33,823 nt of DNA from Segatella paludivivens DSM 17968 = JCM 13650 (GCF_000373185.1 NZ_KB890637.1:2550-36372), one strand, 5' to 3'. Shown: positions 5,684 through 14,819, counted from the first letter of the stretch. A program made the numbers and translations. Notes: a model not told the origin generated them from the letters alone.

Positions 5684-7642
5684 ATGATAGACAGACTAAC
5701 AGTTGAGAAGATTAAGGATGCATCCAATATTGTGGATGTTGTCTCGGAATTTGTTACACTGCGCAAGAGCGGCAGTAACTATAAGGGGTTGTGCCCTTTT
5801 CATAACGAGAAGACTCCTTCTTTCTACGTTTCGCCTGCAAGAGGTACTTGCCATTGTTTCGGATGTGGTAAGGGTGGAAACCCTATCAGTTTCATTATGG
5901 AGCATGAGCAGATGACTTACCCAGAGGCATTGAGATGGTTGGCTAATAAGTATAACATAGAAATACACGAACGCGAACTATCCGACCAGGAGAAGGAAGA
6001 ACAGAGCGCACGCGAGAGTATGTTTATCATGAATGAATGGGCTAACGAATACTTTCAAAACTTGCTGCACAATAATGTTGACGGTGTGGCTGTGGGTATG
6101 CAGTATTTCAGAAGTCGTGGATTTCGTGATGACATCATCAAGAAGTTTCAATTAGGTTTTGACCTTACAGATAGGTTGGCACTTGCAAGAGCTGCCCTTG
6201 CTAAGGGATATAAAGAGGAGTATTTGCTGAAAACAGCGATTTGCTATAAAAGCGATCGTGGAGAAATTGTAGATAGATATTCTGGAAGAGTAATTTTTCC
6301 TTGGATCAGTTCTAGCGGAAGAGTGGTTGGATTTACAGCCCGTGTACTTGATAGCAGAACGAAGGGAGTGAACCAGAAATACGTTAATTCGCCTGATTCA
6401 GAAATATATCACAAGAGTAATGAACTTTATGGTATATACCAAGCTAAGAAGGCGATAGCCAAAGAAGACAGAGTATATCTTGTAGAAGGACAGGCTGACG
6501 TTATTTCAATGCATCAATCTGGCATTGAAAATGTGGTAGCAAACTCTGGTACGGCTTTAAGCATTCAGCAGATTCATACGCTTCATCGTTTCACTAGCAA
6601 CATTACATTGCTCTATGACGGAGATGCTGCTGGTATTCATGCAGCATTGAGAGGTACTGATATGTTGTTGCTTGAAGGAATGAACCTGAAAGTATTGTTG
6701 TTGCCAGATAATGATGATCCAGATAGTTTCGCAAGAAAGCATACAGCAGATGAATTAAAGAAATATATTGAAGACAACTCTACCGACTTTATAAGATTCA
6801 AGACTTCATTGCTGCTTGATGGACAAAACGATCCATTGAAACGCTCGGAGGCTATAAACTCAATCGTGGCAAGTATTTCAATGGTGCAAAACCCGATATT
6901 GAGAGATACATATCTGCACGACTGTTCGCAGCAAATAGGTATAAACGAGGCTACACTGATTAATCAGATGAATAACATGATCCGTGAACGAAAGGAGAGC
7001 GGAGTAATGAGAAACTCTAATATGCCACAACAGGAAACAAATACTGCACAGCCTGGATATGCTGCAAATGCACAGAATGTGGCAGGAACGTCACAGTTGG
7101 CAGTCGCTTCAACACAGGTGGAACAACTCATGATACAACTTGTGATAAAGTATGGAGACAGAGTGGTGTTTAATGATGTAGAGGATGAAAACGGAAATGT
7201 TTTCGATTTGTCTGTGGCTGAATACATTAACTTGAGTCTTTCTGCAGATGAACTTTCTTTCAATGACCCAACGTATAACGATATACTAAACGAGGCGGTG
7301 GAACACTGCGAGGATAGAACGTTTAAGACAGAACCATACTTCGTGCATCATCACGACATCAAGATAAGTCAGATCGCCATAAACATGACAGAGGAACGAT
7401 TCAAATTATCTGAAAGTCAACAGACAAAGGATGATGACGAAAGTCTGCGTACCAGGATTGAACACTTGCTGCTTGATTTCCGTATGGACTATGTGGAGCA
7501 GCATTTAAGGGACCTGAAAAAGCAAATATCAAAGTCTTCGTCTGACTCGGAAACCCTTTTCAAGCTTATGGCTGAATATAAGGACATGACAGAAATGAGA
7601 AATGCTCTGGCACGTCAACTGGGAAATAATATAATAGTATAA
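5684..7642 (+). CDS. dnaG: DNA primase DnaG
   Basis: Synthesises the RNA primers for chromosomal replication. From ATG 5684 the protein is 652 residues. The N-terminal zinc finger shows the CHC2 pattern CPFHNEKTPSF...CHCFGC (Cys37, His40, Cys58, Cys61). A TOPRIM catalytic core follows with YLVEGQADVISMHQ, NSGTALS and LYDGDAAG; the acidic residues of EG and DGD are present. The C-terminal third is the divergent helicase-interaction region. The EGQADV variant replaces the usual EGYxDV. The frame is open for 54 bases upstream, but the extra residues do not resemble primase and contain the promoter element. queD and queE follow closely, so the three may share a transcript. Confidence 0.97.
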   Translation: MIDRLTVEKIKDASNIVDVVSEFVTLRKSGSNYKGLCPFHNEKTPSFYVSPARGTCHCFGCGKGGNPISFIMEHEQMTYPEALRWLANKYNIEIHERELSDQEKEEQSARESMFIMNEWANEYFQNLLHNNVDGVAVGMQYFRSRGFRDDIIKKFQLGFDLTDRLALARAALAKGYKEEYLLKTAICYKSDRGEIVDRYSGRVIFPWISSSGRVVGFTARVLDSRTKGVNQKYVNSPDSEIYHKSNELYGIYQAKKAIAKEDRVYLVEGQADVISMHQSGIENVVANSGTALSIQQIHTLHRFTSNITLLYDGDAAGIHAALRGTDMLLLEGMNLKVLLLPDNDDPDSFARKHTADELKKYIEDNSTDFIRFKTSLLLDGQNDPLKRSEAINSIVASISMVQNPILRDTYLHDCSQQIGINEATLINQMNNMIRERKESGVMRNSNMPQQETNTAQPGYAANAQNVAGTSQLAVASTQVEQLMIQLVIKYGDRVVFNDVEDENGNVFDLSVAEYINLSLSADELSFNDPTYNDILNEAVEHCEDRTFKTEPYFVHHHDIKISQIAINMTEERFKLSESQQTKDDDESLRTRIEHLLLDFRMDYVEQHLRDLKKQISKSSSDSETLFKLMAEYKDMTEMRNALARQLGNNIIV

Positions 7643-7666
7643 CAACAAGTAAATAAAATCAATTTT

Positions 7667-8002
7667 ATGTATTACATACAGAAAAGTTTTGAAATATCAG
7701 CCTCACATCATCTTACTCTTTCTTATGAGAGTAAGTGTACCAATGTGCATGGACACAACTGGCACGTGACGGTATATTGCAAGTCGAAGACCCTTAACTG
7801 TGATGGAATGGTTGCTGACTTCAGTGAGATAAAGCATCTTATTCATGGCAGACTGGATCATGCAGACTTGAACAAAGTGCTGCCGTTTAATCCCACTGCC
7901 GAGAATATAGCACGATGGATTACCGAACAGATACCTACATGCTACAAAGCCTCTGTTCAGGAAAGTGACGGAAACATAGCTATTTATGAAGAGGATGTAT
8001 AG
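7667..8002 (+). CDS. queD: 6-carboxy-5,6,7,8-tetrahydropterin synthase QueD
   Basis: Second step of preQ0/queuosine synthesis: converts 7,8-dihydroneopterin triphosphate to 6-carboxytetrahydropterin. At 111 residues it has normal QueD length. Zinc-binding and catalytic landmarks are SASHHL (His14/15), catalytic Cys24 in KCTNVHGHNW, the zinc pair His28 and His30, DHADLN, and the C-terminal QESDGN pterin-anchoring Glu. It starts 24 bases after dnaG, and its end overlaps queE by 17 bases, so translation of the two que genes is probably coupled. Confidence 0.95.
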   Translation: MYYIQKSFEISASHHLTLSYESKCTNVHGHNWHVTVYCKSKTLNCDGMVADFSEIKHLIHGRLDHADLNKVLPFNPTAENIARWITEQIPTCYKASVQESDGNIAIYEEDV

Positions 8003-8576
8003 AGTTAACGATATATTTTATTCGCTTCAGGGTGAGGGTAGAAACTCTGGAATGGCAGCCGTATTCATAAGATTCAGTGGCTGCAATCTGAAATGTTCAT
8101 TCTGCGATACCGACTTCTCGGAGTATAAAGAAATGACTTTAGACGATATTCTGGATAGCGTGAAGCAATTAACGGATGAATGTAACGGTAGTGAACGCCC
8201 ACTCATCGTATTGACAGGAGGCGAACCAACATTGCAGGTTGACGAGGAATTTATTTCAGCTTTCCATGAACTAGGCTATAAAGTGGCAATGGAATCAAAC
8301 GGGACAAAGGAACCACCAGTAAATCTTGACTGGTTTACTGTTTCGCCAAAGACAAATGTCAAGGTTAAGAAATGCAATGAGTTGAAATGTATTTTTGATG
8401 AGCGAATGCTTACAGACACATTTGACATAGAAGCTGATTATTACTATCTGCAACCTTGTGATACGGGTGATCTTATGCGTAATTCTGAAATCACTACTAT
8501 CTGTATAGAATACATAAAGCGACATCCGAAATGGAGATTGAGTCTTCAGACTCATAAGCTGATTGGATTTAAGTAA
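7986..8576 (+). CDS. queE: 7-carboxy-7-deazaguanine synthase QueE
   Basis: Radical-SAM enzyme that turns the QueD product into 7-carboxy-7-deazaguanine. The cluster motif is CNLKCSFC (Cys33, Cys37, Cys40), preceded by the family hallmark FYSLQGEGRNSG and followed by LTGGEPTLQ. Length (196 aa) is typical of the compact QueE form. An in-frame ATG at 7995 (MYRVNDIFYSLQ) is an equally good start and would still overlap queD. QueC and QueF are not in the window. Confidence 0.95.
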   Translation: MKRMYRVNDIFYSLQGEGRNSGMAAVFIRFSGCNLKCSFCDTDFSEYKEMTLDDILDSVKQLTDECNGSERPLIVLTGGEPTLQVDEEFISAFHELGYKVAMESNGTKEPPVNLDWFTVSPKTNVKVKKCNELKCIFDERMLTDTFDIEADYYYLQPCDTGDLMRNSEITTICIEYIKRHPKWRLSLQTHKLIGFK

Positions 8577-8625
8577 TACGAAATTTAACTGATTTAATAA
8601 TATTACCTGAAGAATAGAATAAGTA

Positions 8626-10050
8626 ATGATATATTTCCATTGGATAGTAATAACGGTGTATCTTATTGTTGTCATTCTCACGATGATAGCGGTATTGATG
8701 GACAATCGCCAGCCTGCAAAGACCGTTGCGTGGGTGATGGTGTTGTCGTTTATTCCAGCGGTTGGAATCATTATCTACTTCTTTTTCGGACAGAATTTCA
8801 GAAAAGAAAGAATTATAAGTCAGCGAAGTCTTGACGAATTGACTAAGCGAAGTATGCTTGAATTTGCCGAACAGCGCAATCTGCATCTTCCTGAAAAATC
8901 AAGATCATTGCTAAAGCTGTTTGCAAACCAGAGTATGGCTTTTCCATTTAAGGATAATTCAGTAGACATATATACAGACGGATATGATTTATTCCTTGCT
9001 CTGCTAAGGGATATAGGGCGAGCGCAGGACCATATTCATATAGATACTTATATCATAGACAACGACCCATTAGGAAGGCTTATATGCGATGCACTTATTG
9101 ACAAGGCAAGACAGGGCGTAGAGGTACGCTTTATATATGATGATGTGGGCTGCTGGAGAGTTAAAGATAAATTCTTTGACAGAATGAGGAAGGAAGGAGT
9201 GAAAGTGCAGCCGTTTATGCCTGTAAAATTCCCTGCACTCACAGGAAAAGTGAACTATCGCAATCACCGCAAAATATGTATTATTGACGGTGAAGTAGGT
9301 TTCATCGGTGGTATGAATATCGCCATGAGATATATAAAAGGTGATGGCGACCGTCCTTGGCGTGATACTCATCTGCGCATTGTGGGTGGAGCTGTTTATG
9401 CATTGCAGCGTGCTTTCCTTATCGATTGGTATTTCGTAGACCGAACATTGATAACCGACCATAGATATTATCCGGATAACACCCATCTTGCGGAAAACAA
9501 TTGTTTAGCCCAATTGGTGACAAGCAGTCCTATTCAGCCTTGGCCAGACATTATGCAAGGATATGTGAAGATATTGCTTGAGGCAAAGAAGTATGTTTAT
9601 ATGGAGACACCTTACTTTCTGCCAACAGAACCAATATTATTTGCTATGCGCACGGCAGCTTTGTCAGGTGTAGATGTGAGGTTAATGGTGCCGATGCATG
9701 GTGATTCCAAAATTTTGGAATGGGCATGCAAGTCATATCTTGGAGAGGTTGTAGAGGCTGGCGTGAAAGTCTACCTATACAAACCTGGATTCAATCATTC
9801 CAAGATTATGGTGAGCGATGATTATATCTCTACCTGCGGAAGCACGAATATCGACTTCAGAAGTTTTGAGAATAATTTTGAATCAAACATGTTCTTCTAT
9901 GACACTGAAATGGCTTTAAGAATAAAGAATATATATCTTGAAGACGAAGAACATTGCATTGACATAGAAGAAGTTCGCGATTTCACTCATCGCTCATTTA
10001 TTCAGAGACTTTGGGAATCGCTTGTAAGACTTTTGAGTCCGCTCTTGTGA
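8626..10050 (+). CDS. cls: Cardiolipin synthase (phospholipase D family)
   Basis: Makes cardiolipin from two phosphatidylglycerol molecules at the inner membrane. The 474-residue protein begins with two membrane segments (about residues 4-25 and 34-54, with the typical RQPAKTVAW between them). Two PLD catalytic motifs follow: NHRKICIIDG (His214, Lys216, Asp221) and NHSKIMVSDD, each followed by the usual GGMN or GSTN sequence. Size and order fit bacterial Cls. Its last 49 bases overlap the convergent rsmD gene on the opposite strand. Confidence 0.95.
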   Translation: MIYFHWIVITVYLIVVILTMIAVLMDNRQPAKTVAWVMVLSFIPAVGIIIYFFFGQNFRKERIISQRSLDELTKRSMLEFAEQRNLHLPEKSRSLLKLFANQSMAFPFKDNSVDIYTDGYDLFLALLRDIGRAQDHIHIDTYIIDNDPLGRLICDALIDKARQGVEVRFIYDDVGCWRVKDKFFDRMRKEGVKVQPFMPVKFPALTGKVNYRNHRKICIIDGEVGFIGGMNIAMRYIKGDGDRPWRDTHLRIVGGAVYALQRAFLIDWYFVDRTLITDHRYYPDNTHLAENNCLAQLVTSSPIQPWPDIMQGYVKILLEAKKYVYMETPYFLPTEPILFAMRTAALSGVDVRLMVPMHGDSKILEWACKSYLGEVVEAGVKVYLYKPGFNHSKIMVSDDYISTCGSTNIDFRSFENNFESNMFFYDTEMALRIKNIYLEDEEHCIDIEEVRDFTHRSFIQRLWESLVRLLSPLL

Positions 10051-10574
10051 AATATACTGAAGTTCACGCTTCCGTAACTTCTATGTTCAACGAAGTAAGG
10101 ATTCTCTGAGAAATCATATTGCTTTCCGTGTTCAAAGACAAGTAATCCGTCTTCTTTCAGCAGATTGCCTTTCAATATCAAGTCTGGTATTGTTGGTAAT
10201 TCCTTGAGTGCGTAGGGTGGATCGGCGAATATAAAGTCGAACTGCTGGTGGCAACATCTCAGAAATCTAAACACATCCCCACGAACAAGAATATCATTAT
10301 CCTCATTAAGTTTAGCGAAGCATTGACGTATAAAACTTGAATGTTCACGGTCGGCTTCAACGCTGATAACCTGTTTGCATCCTCTGCTTGCAAGTTCGAG
10401 AGAAATACTTCCCGTACCAGCAAAAAGATCTAGTGCGCTTGCATCTTCAAAGTCAATATATCCCTGTAGCACATTGAATATGTTTTCTTTTGCGAAGTCA
10501 GTTGTAGGGCGAGCCTTGAACGTGCGTGGAATGTCGAAACGGCGTCCTTTATATTTACCTGTAATTATTCTCAT
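10002..10574 (-). CDS. rsmD: 16S rRNA (guanine966-N2)-methyltransferase RsmD
   Basis: Methylates G966 of 16S rRNA using SAM. The 190-residue protein starts MRIITGKYKGRRFDIP and has RPTTDFAKENIFN, the SAM-binding DLFAGTGS (49-56), SVEAD, and the catalytic DPPY (118-121); all are RsmD signatures. Its start overlaps the stop of the DUF3822 gene by 4 bases (ATGA type), implying coupled translation. The C-terminal tail (LKSLTSDSQSL) is encoded antisense to the end of cls. Confidence 0.95.
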   Translation of the reverse strand: MRIITGKYKGRRFDIPRTFKARPTTDFAKENIFNVLQGYIDFEDASALDLFAGTGSISLELASRGCKQVISVEADREHSSFIRQCFAKLNEDNDILVRGDVFRFLRCCHQQFDFIFADPPYALKELPTIPDLILKGNLLKEDGLLVFEHGKQYDFSENPYFVEHRSYGSVNFSIFHKSGLKSLTSDSQSL

Positions 10575-11389
10575 CTTCCTTTTAAAAATAAAGTCATTAA
10601 ATCAAATTGCAGTCCCTTTATCTGTGTAATAGGGGCGCGATTGAATTCTGCCGTAGGGTTTACGGCATATATTTTTTGTACGTATTGTTTTAGTTCAGTG
10701 GTAAGTTCCTCTTTGTCTGGAATGTTTCCACTAAGATATAATTCGTCTTCACGATTGTCTAGTCCCAACTGTTTCCATACGTAAAGTATGAAATAGGATG
10801 CGTCTTTGTGGCTCATGATGTCATAGCTGTTGCAGAAAGTGAATCTGTTTTGTGCAAAGCTGAACAGATCGAGTTGCTTACCTCTGAAATAAGCATAAAG
10901 TTTCTTTCTCACTCCGGTAAAGCTGCGCTTGTGCATATAGTTCCAGACAGGTTGCATAAGTGGCAGAATCTTTATATCGCTGAAATGATCAGTAAGCACT
11001 AGTTTGATATCTTTGTTTATAGGATATACAGCTACAGCATTCTGCATAGGCAAGACGGTGTTAAGAATTTCGTCTGATTCATGACCAGTGAAAGTGTGGC
11101 GAAACAGCAATTCGGAATCTTCATCATCAAATTCCTCAAGTGGAATGAGCATCACGGGAGTGTCTATAAGTACTTGCGCACGTTGAAATCCCTGACTTAG
11201 AATAGGACTATTGGTGAAAGCCTCTCTGAGATTGGCTGCCATAGACATTCCACTTCTTACAACATACGGATCATAAGCCAGTCCATTGATGGCTGTGCTG
11301 TCTACGATTGCAAACGACATAGAATTGCGCGCTATTCGTAGCGTAACTCTTGGTAGAGTTAGAGGTTTATTGCATGTTTCGTCTGTCAT
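10571..11389 (-). CDS. DUF3822 family protein
   Basis: A 272-residue soluble protein. The pattern LIDTPVMLIPLEEFDDEDSE, followed by a segment with YFILYVWKQLGLDNREDELYLSG and a Pro-rich loop before the end, matches the Bacteroidetes-specific DUF3822 family. The family is commonly encoded directly upstream of rsmD and has an actin/hexokinase-like fold of unknown function. The 4-base overlap with rsmD supports a functional link to rRNA modification or ribosome assembly, but this is inference from synteny. Confidence 0.85.
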   Translation of the reverse strand: MTDETCNKPLTLPRVTLRIARNSMSFAIVDSTAINGLAYDPYVVRSGMSMAANLREAFTNSPILSQGFQRAQVLIDTPVMLIPLEEFDDEDSELLFRHTFTGHESDEILNTVLPMQNAVAVYPINKDIKLVLTDHFSDIKILPLMQPVWNYMHKRSFTGVRKKLYAYFRGKQLDLFSFAQNRFTFCNSYDIMSHKDASYFILYVWKQLGLDNREDELYLSGNIPDKEELTTELKQYVQKIYAVNPTAEFNRAPITQIKGLQFDLMTLFLKGR

Positions 11390-11555
11390 AATTTATATCT
11401 GTTTTATTTGTTCAATGTCAAATCTCATTCGTGCTGCTTCTTTAAAAAATCACTGTAGTGTTAATACAGAGGAAACATATCACAACGAGGGAAAGCATAC
11501 ATAAGGATAGAATTAAATTATTAGTGATTTTTAATTTCATTCCGATTATTATATC

Positions 11556-11563
11556 TATCTTTG
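11556..11563 (+). promoter_or_regulatory. -7 promoter element of the RecD-like helicase
   Basis: TATCTTTG lies about 37 bases upstream of the TTG start at 11601. No good -33 element is seen at the expected distance. Confidence 0.45.
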
Positions 11564-11600
11564 TGCTGCAAAGTTACAAAAAAGTTTTTACTACATAGCA

Positions 11601-13034
11601 TTGAGCACAAAGGAATTTATAAATCAAATAGTTATAGAGTTCGGATTCAAGCCTACAGAGGATCAGATGAATGCTCTTGATACGTTTGCCCGCTTTCTTT
11701 CAGATCGCAGTCAGCATTGCGTTATGATTATGCGCGGTTCGGCTGGAACAGGTAAGACTTCGCTTGCAGGTGCAATGGTTCGCACTTTTACTAGATTGGG
11801 ACAGAAACTGCTACTTATGGCTCCAACGGGTAGGGCAGCAAAGGTATTCTCATTGAACAGCGGTATGCCAGCCTTTACGATTCATAGGAAGATTTATCGC
11901 GAGAAAAGTTATTCAGGTATTGACGGTAAGTTTAATCTGAATGACAATATGCACAAGAATACTTTGTTCATGATTGATGAGGCATCAATGATAGGTAGCG
12001 GAAACGGTTCTCTTAATGGTGATTTCGGTTCGGGAGACTTGTTGTCTGATCTTATACAATATGTATATCAGGGTGACAACTGCCGTATGATGCTTGTAGG
12101 AGATAAGGCTCAGTTGCCACCTGTTGGCGAGGATGAAGCACCAGCTCTTAATCGACTTCTGCTTGAAGGCTATGGGATAACGGTATATGAATGTGACTTA
12201 AATGAGGTGCTGAGACAGAGTAAGGATAGCGGTATATTATATAATGCCACCATGATAAGGCAGATGATAACGCATGACGAGGCTACTGAATTACCAAAAA
12301 TTACTTTTACGGGTTTTGCTGATATTGTGATGATGCCAGGAAATGAACTTGTTGAAAGCATAAGTTCAAGCTACTCTGATGTTGGTATTGATGAGACAAT
12401 GGTTGTTACGCGAAGTAACAAACGTGCAAATATATATAATCAGGGCATAAGAAACACTATTCTGGACAGAGAAGAAATGCTTTGCTCCGGAGATATGCTT
12501 ATGGTGGTGAAGAATAAGTATCTGGAAACAAACGAACGTCAATTATCGTTCATAGCAAATGGCGATAGAGTGAAAGTGATAAGAGTGAGGAATATACGCG
12601 AACTGTATGGTTTCAGCTTTGCTAACGTGATGCTGTCTTTTCCAGATTATGACAATTACGAAATGGAACAGATCGTAATTCTAGACACGTTGATGTCTGA
12701 AGCTCCGGCACTGACTCATGAACAGAGCGAAAAACTTTATGAGCAAGTGATGGAAGACTATGCAGATATTCCGCTGAAGCGTGACAGAATGATGAAGCTG
12801 AAACAAGATGATTATTTCAATGCATTGCAGATTAAATATGCTTATGCAATAACATGCCATAAGGCACAAGGTGGACAATGGGCACATGTATATCTAGACC
12901 AAGGATATATGACTGATGAAATGTTGACACCAGACTATATCCATTGGTTATATACTGCCTTTACACGAGCTACAGATAAATTGTTTCTAGTGAATTGGCC
13001 AAAGACGCAAACAGCGTCTATTCCTCAACAATAG
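11601..13034 (+). CDS. RecD2-like superfamily 1 DNA helicase
   Basis: ATP-dependent 5'-3' helicase of the RecD/ExoV-alpha type, presumably in DNA repair. The 477 residues contain Walker A GSAGTGKTS (46-54), Walker B FMIDEASMI, motif III VGDKAQLPPVG, VVTRSNKRAN, motif V AITCHKAQGGQW and motif VI YTAFTRATDKLFLV. It is much shorter than canonical RecD2 because the N-terminal accessory domains are absent, a form common in Bacteroidales. The start is a TTG codon: the frame has no upstream ATG, and the next ATG (residue 23) would cut into the conserved TEDQMNAL region that precedes Walker A. The last 17 bases overlap the convergent SDR gene. Confidence 0.9.
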   Translation: MSTKEFINQIVIEFGFKPTEDQMNALDTFARFLSDRSQHCVMIMRGSAGTGKTSLAGAMVRTFTRLGQKLLLMAPTGRAAKVFSLNSGMPAFTIHRKIYREKSYSGIDGKFNLNDNMHKNTLFMIDEASMIGSGNGSLNGDFGSGDLLSDLIQYVYQGDNCRMMLVGDKAQLPPVGEDEAPALNRLLLEGYGITVYECDLNEVLRQSKDSGILYNATMIRQMITHDEATELPKITFTGFADIVMMPGNELVESISSSYSDVGIDETMVVTRSNKRANIYNQGIRNTILDREEMLCSGDMLMVVKNKYLETNERQLSFIANGDRVKVIRVRNIRELYGFSFANVMLSFPDYDNYEMEQIVILDTLMSEAPALTHEQSEKLYEQVMEDYADIPLKRDRMMKLKQDDYFNALQIKYAYAITCHKAQGGQWAHVYLDQGYMTDEMLTPDYIHWLYTAFTRATDKLFLVNWPKTQTASIPQQ

Positions 13035-13719
13035 GGTATATTTCGATAAACTCTCCCTGATGACGCTTTCCATCGTAGATAATGTCTACAATCTTTTCGC
13101 CTACAAGGTCTGGCTCATGAAATCCAGGTAAACGCATTTTTCCGTTAAGATCTGTTGTTGTAGGTCCAGGATGAACACAATAGATTTCTACAGGAACTTT
13201 ATTTTTATCAAAGTCGAATGCAAACGTCTCTGTCATCACGTTTTGTGCAGCTTTACTAGCCTTATAAGCCAAAGGATTCCAATATGGATTCACGCTTACT
13301 GGAACTGTTACATTCACAATTCTTCCTTTATTGTCTGCGATTGTAGGAACAAGTCCTTTCGTAAGATAATATGTTCCTATATAATTCACCTGAACGGTTT
13401 CAATAATATCTTTTATGTCTGAGTCATAGCTAGCGCAAGCCATGTCTCCAGGTATGCCAGCATTGTTTATTAGCATAGACAAGTCAGGATGATTACGCTT
13501 TATCTCTGCTATAGAATCGTCAAGAGACTTCAAGTCAGACAGATTTATATTCACCCATTCTGCATCTTTTGCTCCAAGATCCTTTAATTCCTGAATGGCT
13601 TTCTCTGCTCTCTCCTTGTTTCTGGCACCCACAAGTATATGCCATCCTTTCAAAGCTAAATGTTTACTAATTCCGAATCCAATGCCTTTGTTGGCACCTG
13701 TAATAAGAACTTTATTCAT
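13018..13719 (-). CDS. SDR family NAD(P)-dependent oxidoreductase
   Basis: A classical short-chain dehydrogenase of 233 residues. The Rossmann motif TGANKGIG (7-14) opens the protein; NNAG, the YKASK catalytic Tyr/Lys pair and the HPG cofactor-loop motif follow in order. The residues before the catalytic Tyr read NVTVPVS instead of the usual NVSS, so the position of the active-site Ser is shifted or taken by Thr. Substrate unknown. It lies 23 bases downstream of the C_GCAxxG_C_C gene and is probably co-transcribed with it. Confidence 0.9.
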   Translation of the reverse strand: MNKVLITGANKGIGFGISKHLALKGWHILVGARNKERAEKAIQELKDLGAKDAEWVNINLSDLKSLDDSIAEIKRNHPDLSMLINNAGIPGDMACASYDSDIKDIIETVQVNYIGTYYLTKGLVPTIADNKGRIVNVTVPVSVNPYWNPLAYKASKAAQNVMTETFAFDFDKNKVPVEIYCVHPGPTTTDLNGKMRLPGFHEPDLVGEKIVDIIYDGKRHQGEFIEIYPIVEE

Positions 13720-13742
13720 ATTGATGATATTTATATTATATG

Positions 13743-14219
13743 TTAGTTTCTTTTTCCGTCAAGATACTCAGCGAAAATGATTGCAGCACTTTCAACTTTT
13801 CTCACACATGGACGCTTTTTGTAGTACTCTGCTGTGCGTTCAGATGCCTCGTAATTGGAATGAGCTGCATCTTCCTTGTTGAGTTTCAGCAGGTCTGCAC
13901 ATATAACTGAACCGTTACGTTCTTTGAATTTAGCCAACAGTTCTTGAACAACTTTGTAGCAAGCCGACTTTCCTTCTCTGTCTGAGCCTTCAGTTTGTCC
14001 GCAATCAAGTCCGGCAAGAATAACCATTCCCGATACTGCACCGCACATCATTCTCAATCTTCCTACACCTCCTCCAAATCCAGCAGAGATCTTCTTTGCT
14101 GTGATATCGTCAAGACCATATATATCTGCAAAGGCAACTACAACACTTTGGCAGCATCCGTAACCTTGCATAAAGTTATCTATCGCCTTTTGTACTCTAT
14201 CTTCAAGTTCTTTTTCCAT
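13743..14219 (-). CDS. C_GCAxxG_C_C family redox-type protein
   Basis: From ATG 14219 (MEKELEDRVQKAIDNF) this is 158 residues. Conserved cysteines appear in the family pattern: GYGCCQSV near the N-terminus, MCGAVSGM in the middle, then CADLL and RPCVRKVE near the C-terminus. The family is thought to bind a metal or a redox centre, but its function is not established. The frame is open for 43 more codons upstream, yet that part does not resemble the family and would include the promoter, so I use the internal start. It heads a two-gene operon with the SDR enzyme. Confidence 0.85.
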   Translation of the reverse strand: MEKELEDRVQKAIDNFMQGYGCCQSVVVAFADIYGLDDITAKKISAGFGGGVGRLRMMCGAVSGMVILAGLDCGQTEGSDREGKSACYKVVQELLAKFKERNGSVICADLLKLNKEDAAHSNYEASERTAEYYKKRPCVRKVESAAIIFAEYLDGKRN

Positions 14220-14288
14220 CTTTCTATTTTTGCTTTTATTGTGTTCGTTGAAATCACGATCAAAATATCTTATTTGGACTACTGATGG

Positions 14289-14319
14289 CAAAGTTACAAT
14301 ATTTTGCTTTAAATACAAT
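14289..14319 (-). promoter_or_regulatory. Promoter of the C_GCAxxG_C_C/SDR operon
   Basis: TAACTTTG on the minus strand (14296-14289), with ATTG at 14319-14316, 19 bases upstream. The predicted start near 14282 leaves a leader of about 60 bases and rules out the longer upstream start codon. Confidence 0.6.
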
Positions 14320-14403
14320 TTCTTTGTTGCAATTTCTCTGTATACCATTTATATGGTAGATAGGTATGACGTATTTGTGTTATTAATATACCACACGGAA
14401 GGT

Positions 14404-14435
14404 ATTGTTTACAAAGGAAAAACGTCCTAACTTTG
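14404..14435 (+). promoter_or_regulatory. Promoter of the SusC-SusD-TlpA operon
   Basis: ATTG (14404-14407) and TAACTTTG (14428-14435) are 20 bases apart. Transcription from about 14442 gives a leader of about 378 bases before susC. No other TAnnTTTG element was noticed closer to susC. Confidence 0.6.
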
Positions 14436-14480
14436 CAACTGTGAAAATTAATAAATTTATTGTAATTGAAAATTAAAATT

Positions 14481-14540
14481 ATGAATACAAATAACATGAT
14501 TCGAATGTGCAACCGATGTTGCACGATTTCTATTAAATAA
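14481..14540 (+). CDS. Cys-rich 19-residue leader peptide upstream of susC
   Basis: A short ORF about 40 bases into the predicted leader ends with MIRMCNRCCTISIK and carries three Cys codons (residues 10, 13, 14). The Cys codons lie inside a perfect inverted repeat, GTGCAAC/GTTGCAC (14507-14524). About 10-80 bases after its stop, alternative base pairings are possible. Clustered codons for one amino acid in a short ORF in front of an operon are the hallmark of ribosome-mediated attenuation; here the signal would be cysteine supply. It is too short to prove by composition. I infer the role from position, Cys content and leader structure; a chance ORF is the alternative. Confidence 0.55.
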   Translation: MNTNNMIRMCNRCCTISIK

Positions 14541-14622
14541 GAGACTGACACAAAAAAGATTTTGTCCGTCTACACGTTTGAAAGTTTTTAAATATTGTAT
14601 ACTATATATATAAGGGACAAAA
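14507..14622 (+). promoter_or_regulatory. Candidate attenuator: competing hairpins in the susC leader
   Basis: Segment TTTTGT (14560-14565) can pair with ACAAAA just upstream (14550-14555), or as TTTTGTCC (14560-14567) with GGACAAAA (14615-14622). The two pairings exclude each other. With the hairpin over the Cys codons (14507-14524) this could form a ribosome-controlled switch. The region is AT-rich, so short complementarities also arise by chance, and no classic terminator with a T-run was found. In the rest of 14349-14819 I see no other gene. Confidence 0.35.
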
Positions 14623-14819
14623 TGAGAATAATAAGTAATGTAGTAAAAAGAGGTTTTCAGATTATTAGCTATTGTATCACCCATAACAGATCAGATTGTA
14701 AGAATCTATGTTGATGGATCACCATTTACTTATTGAATTAACAAAATTCCAAATATAGTTGGGAACGATTTACTAGTCATTATGTTGGCTCCCGATGTAA
14801 TTTTAATTGTATAGAAATT

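Noticed and set aside
14230..14684. Short ORFs of 60-96 codons in the divergent region upstream of susC
   Set aside because: They have atypical composition, overlap the two promoters and lack any motif. Only the 19-codon Cys-rich ORF has a positional argument.
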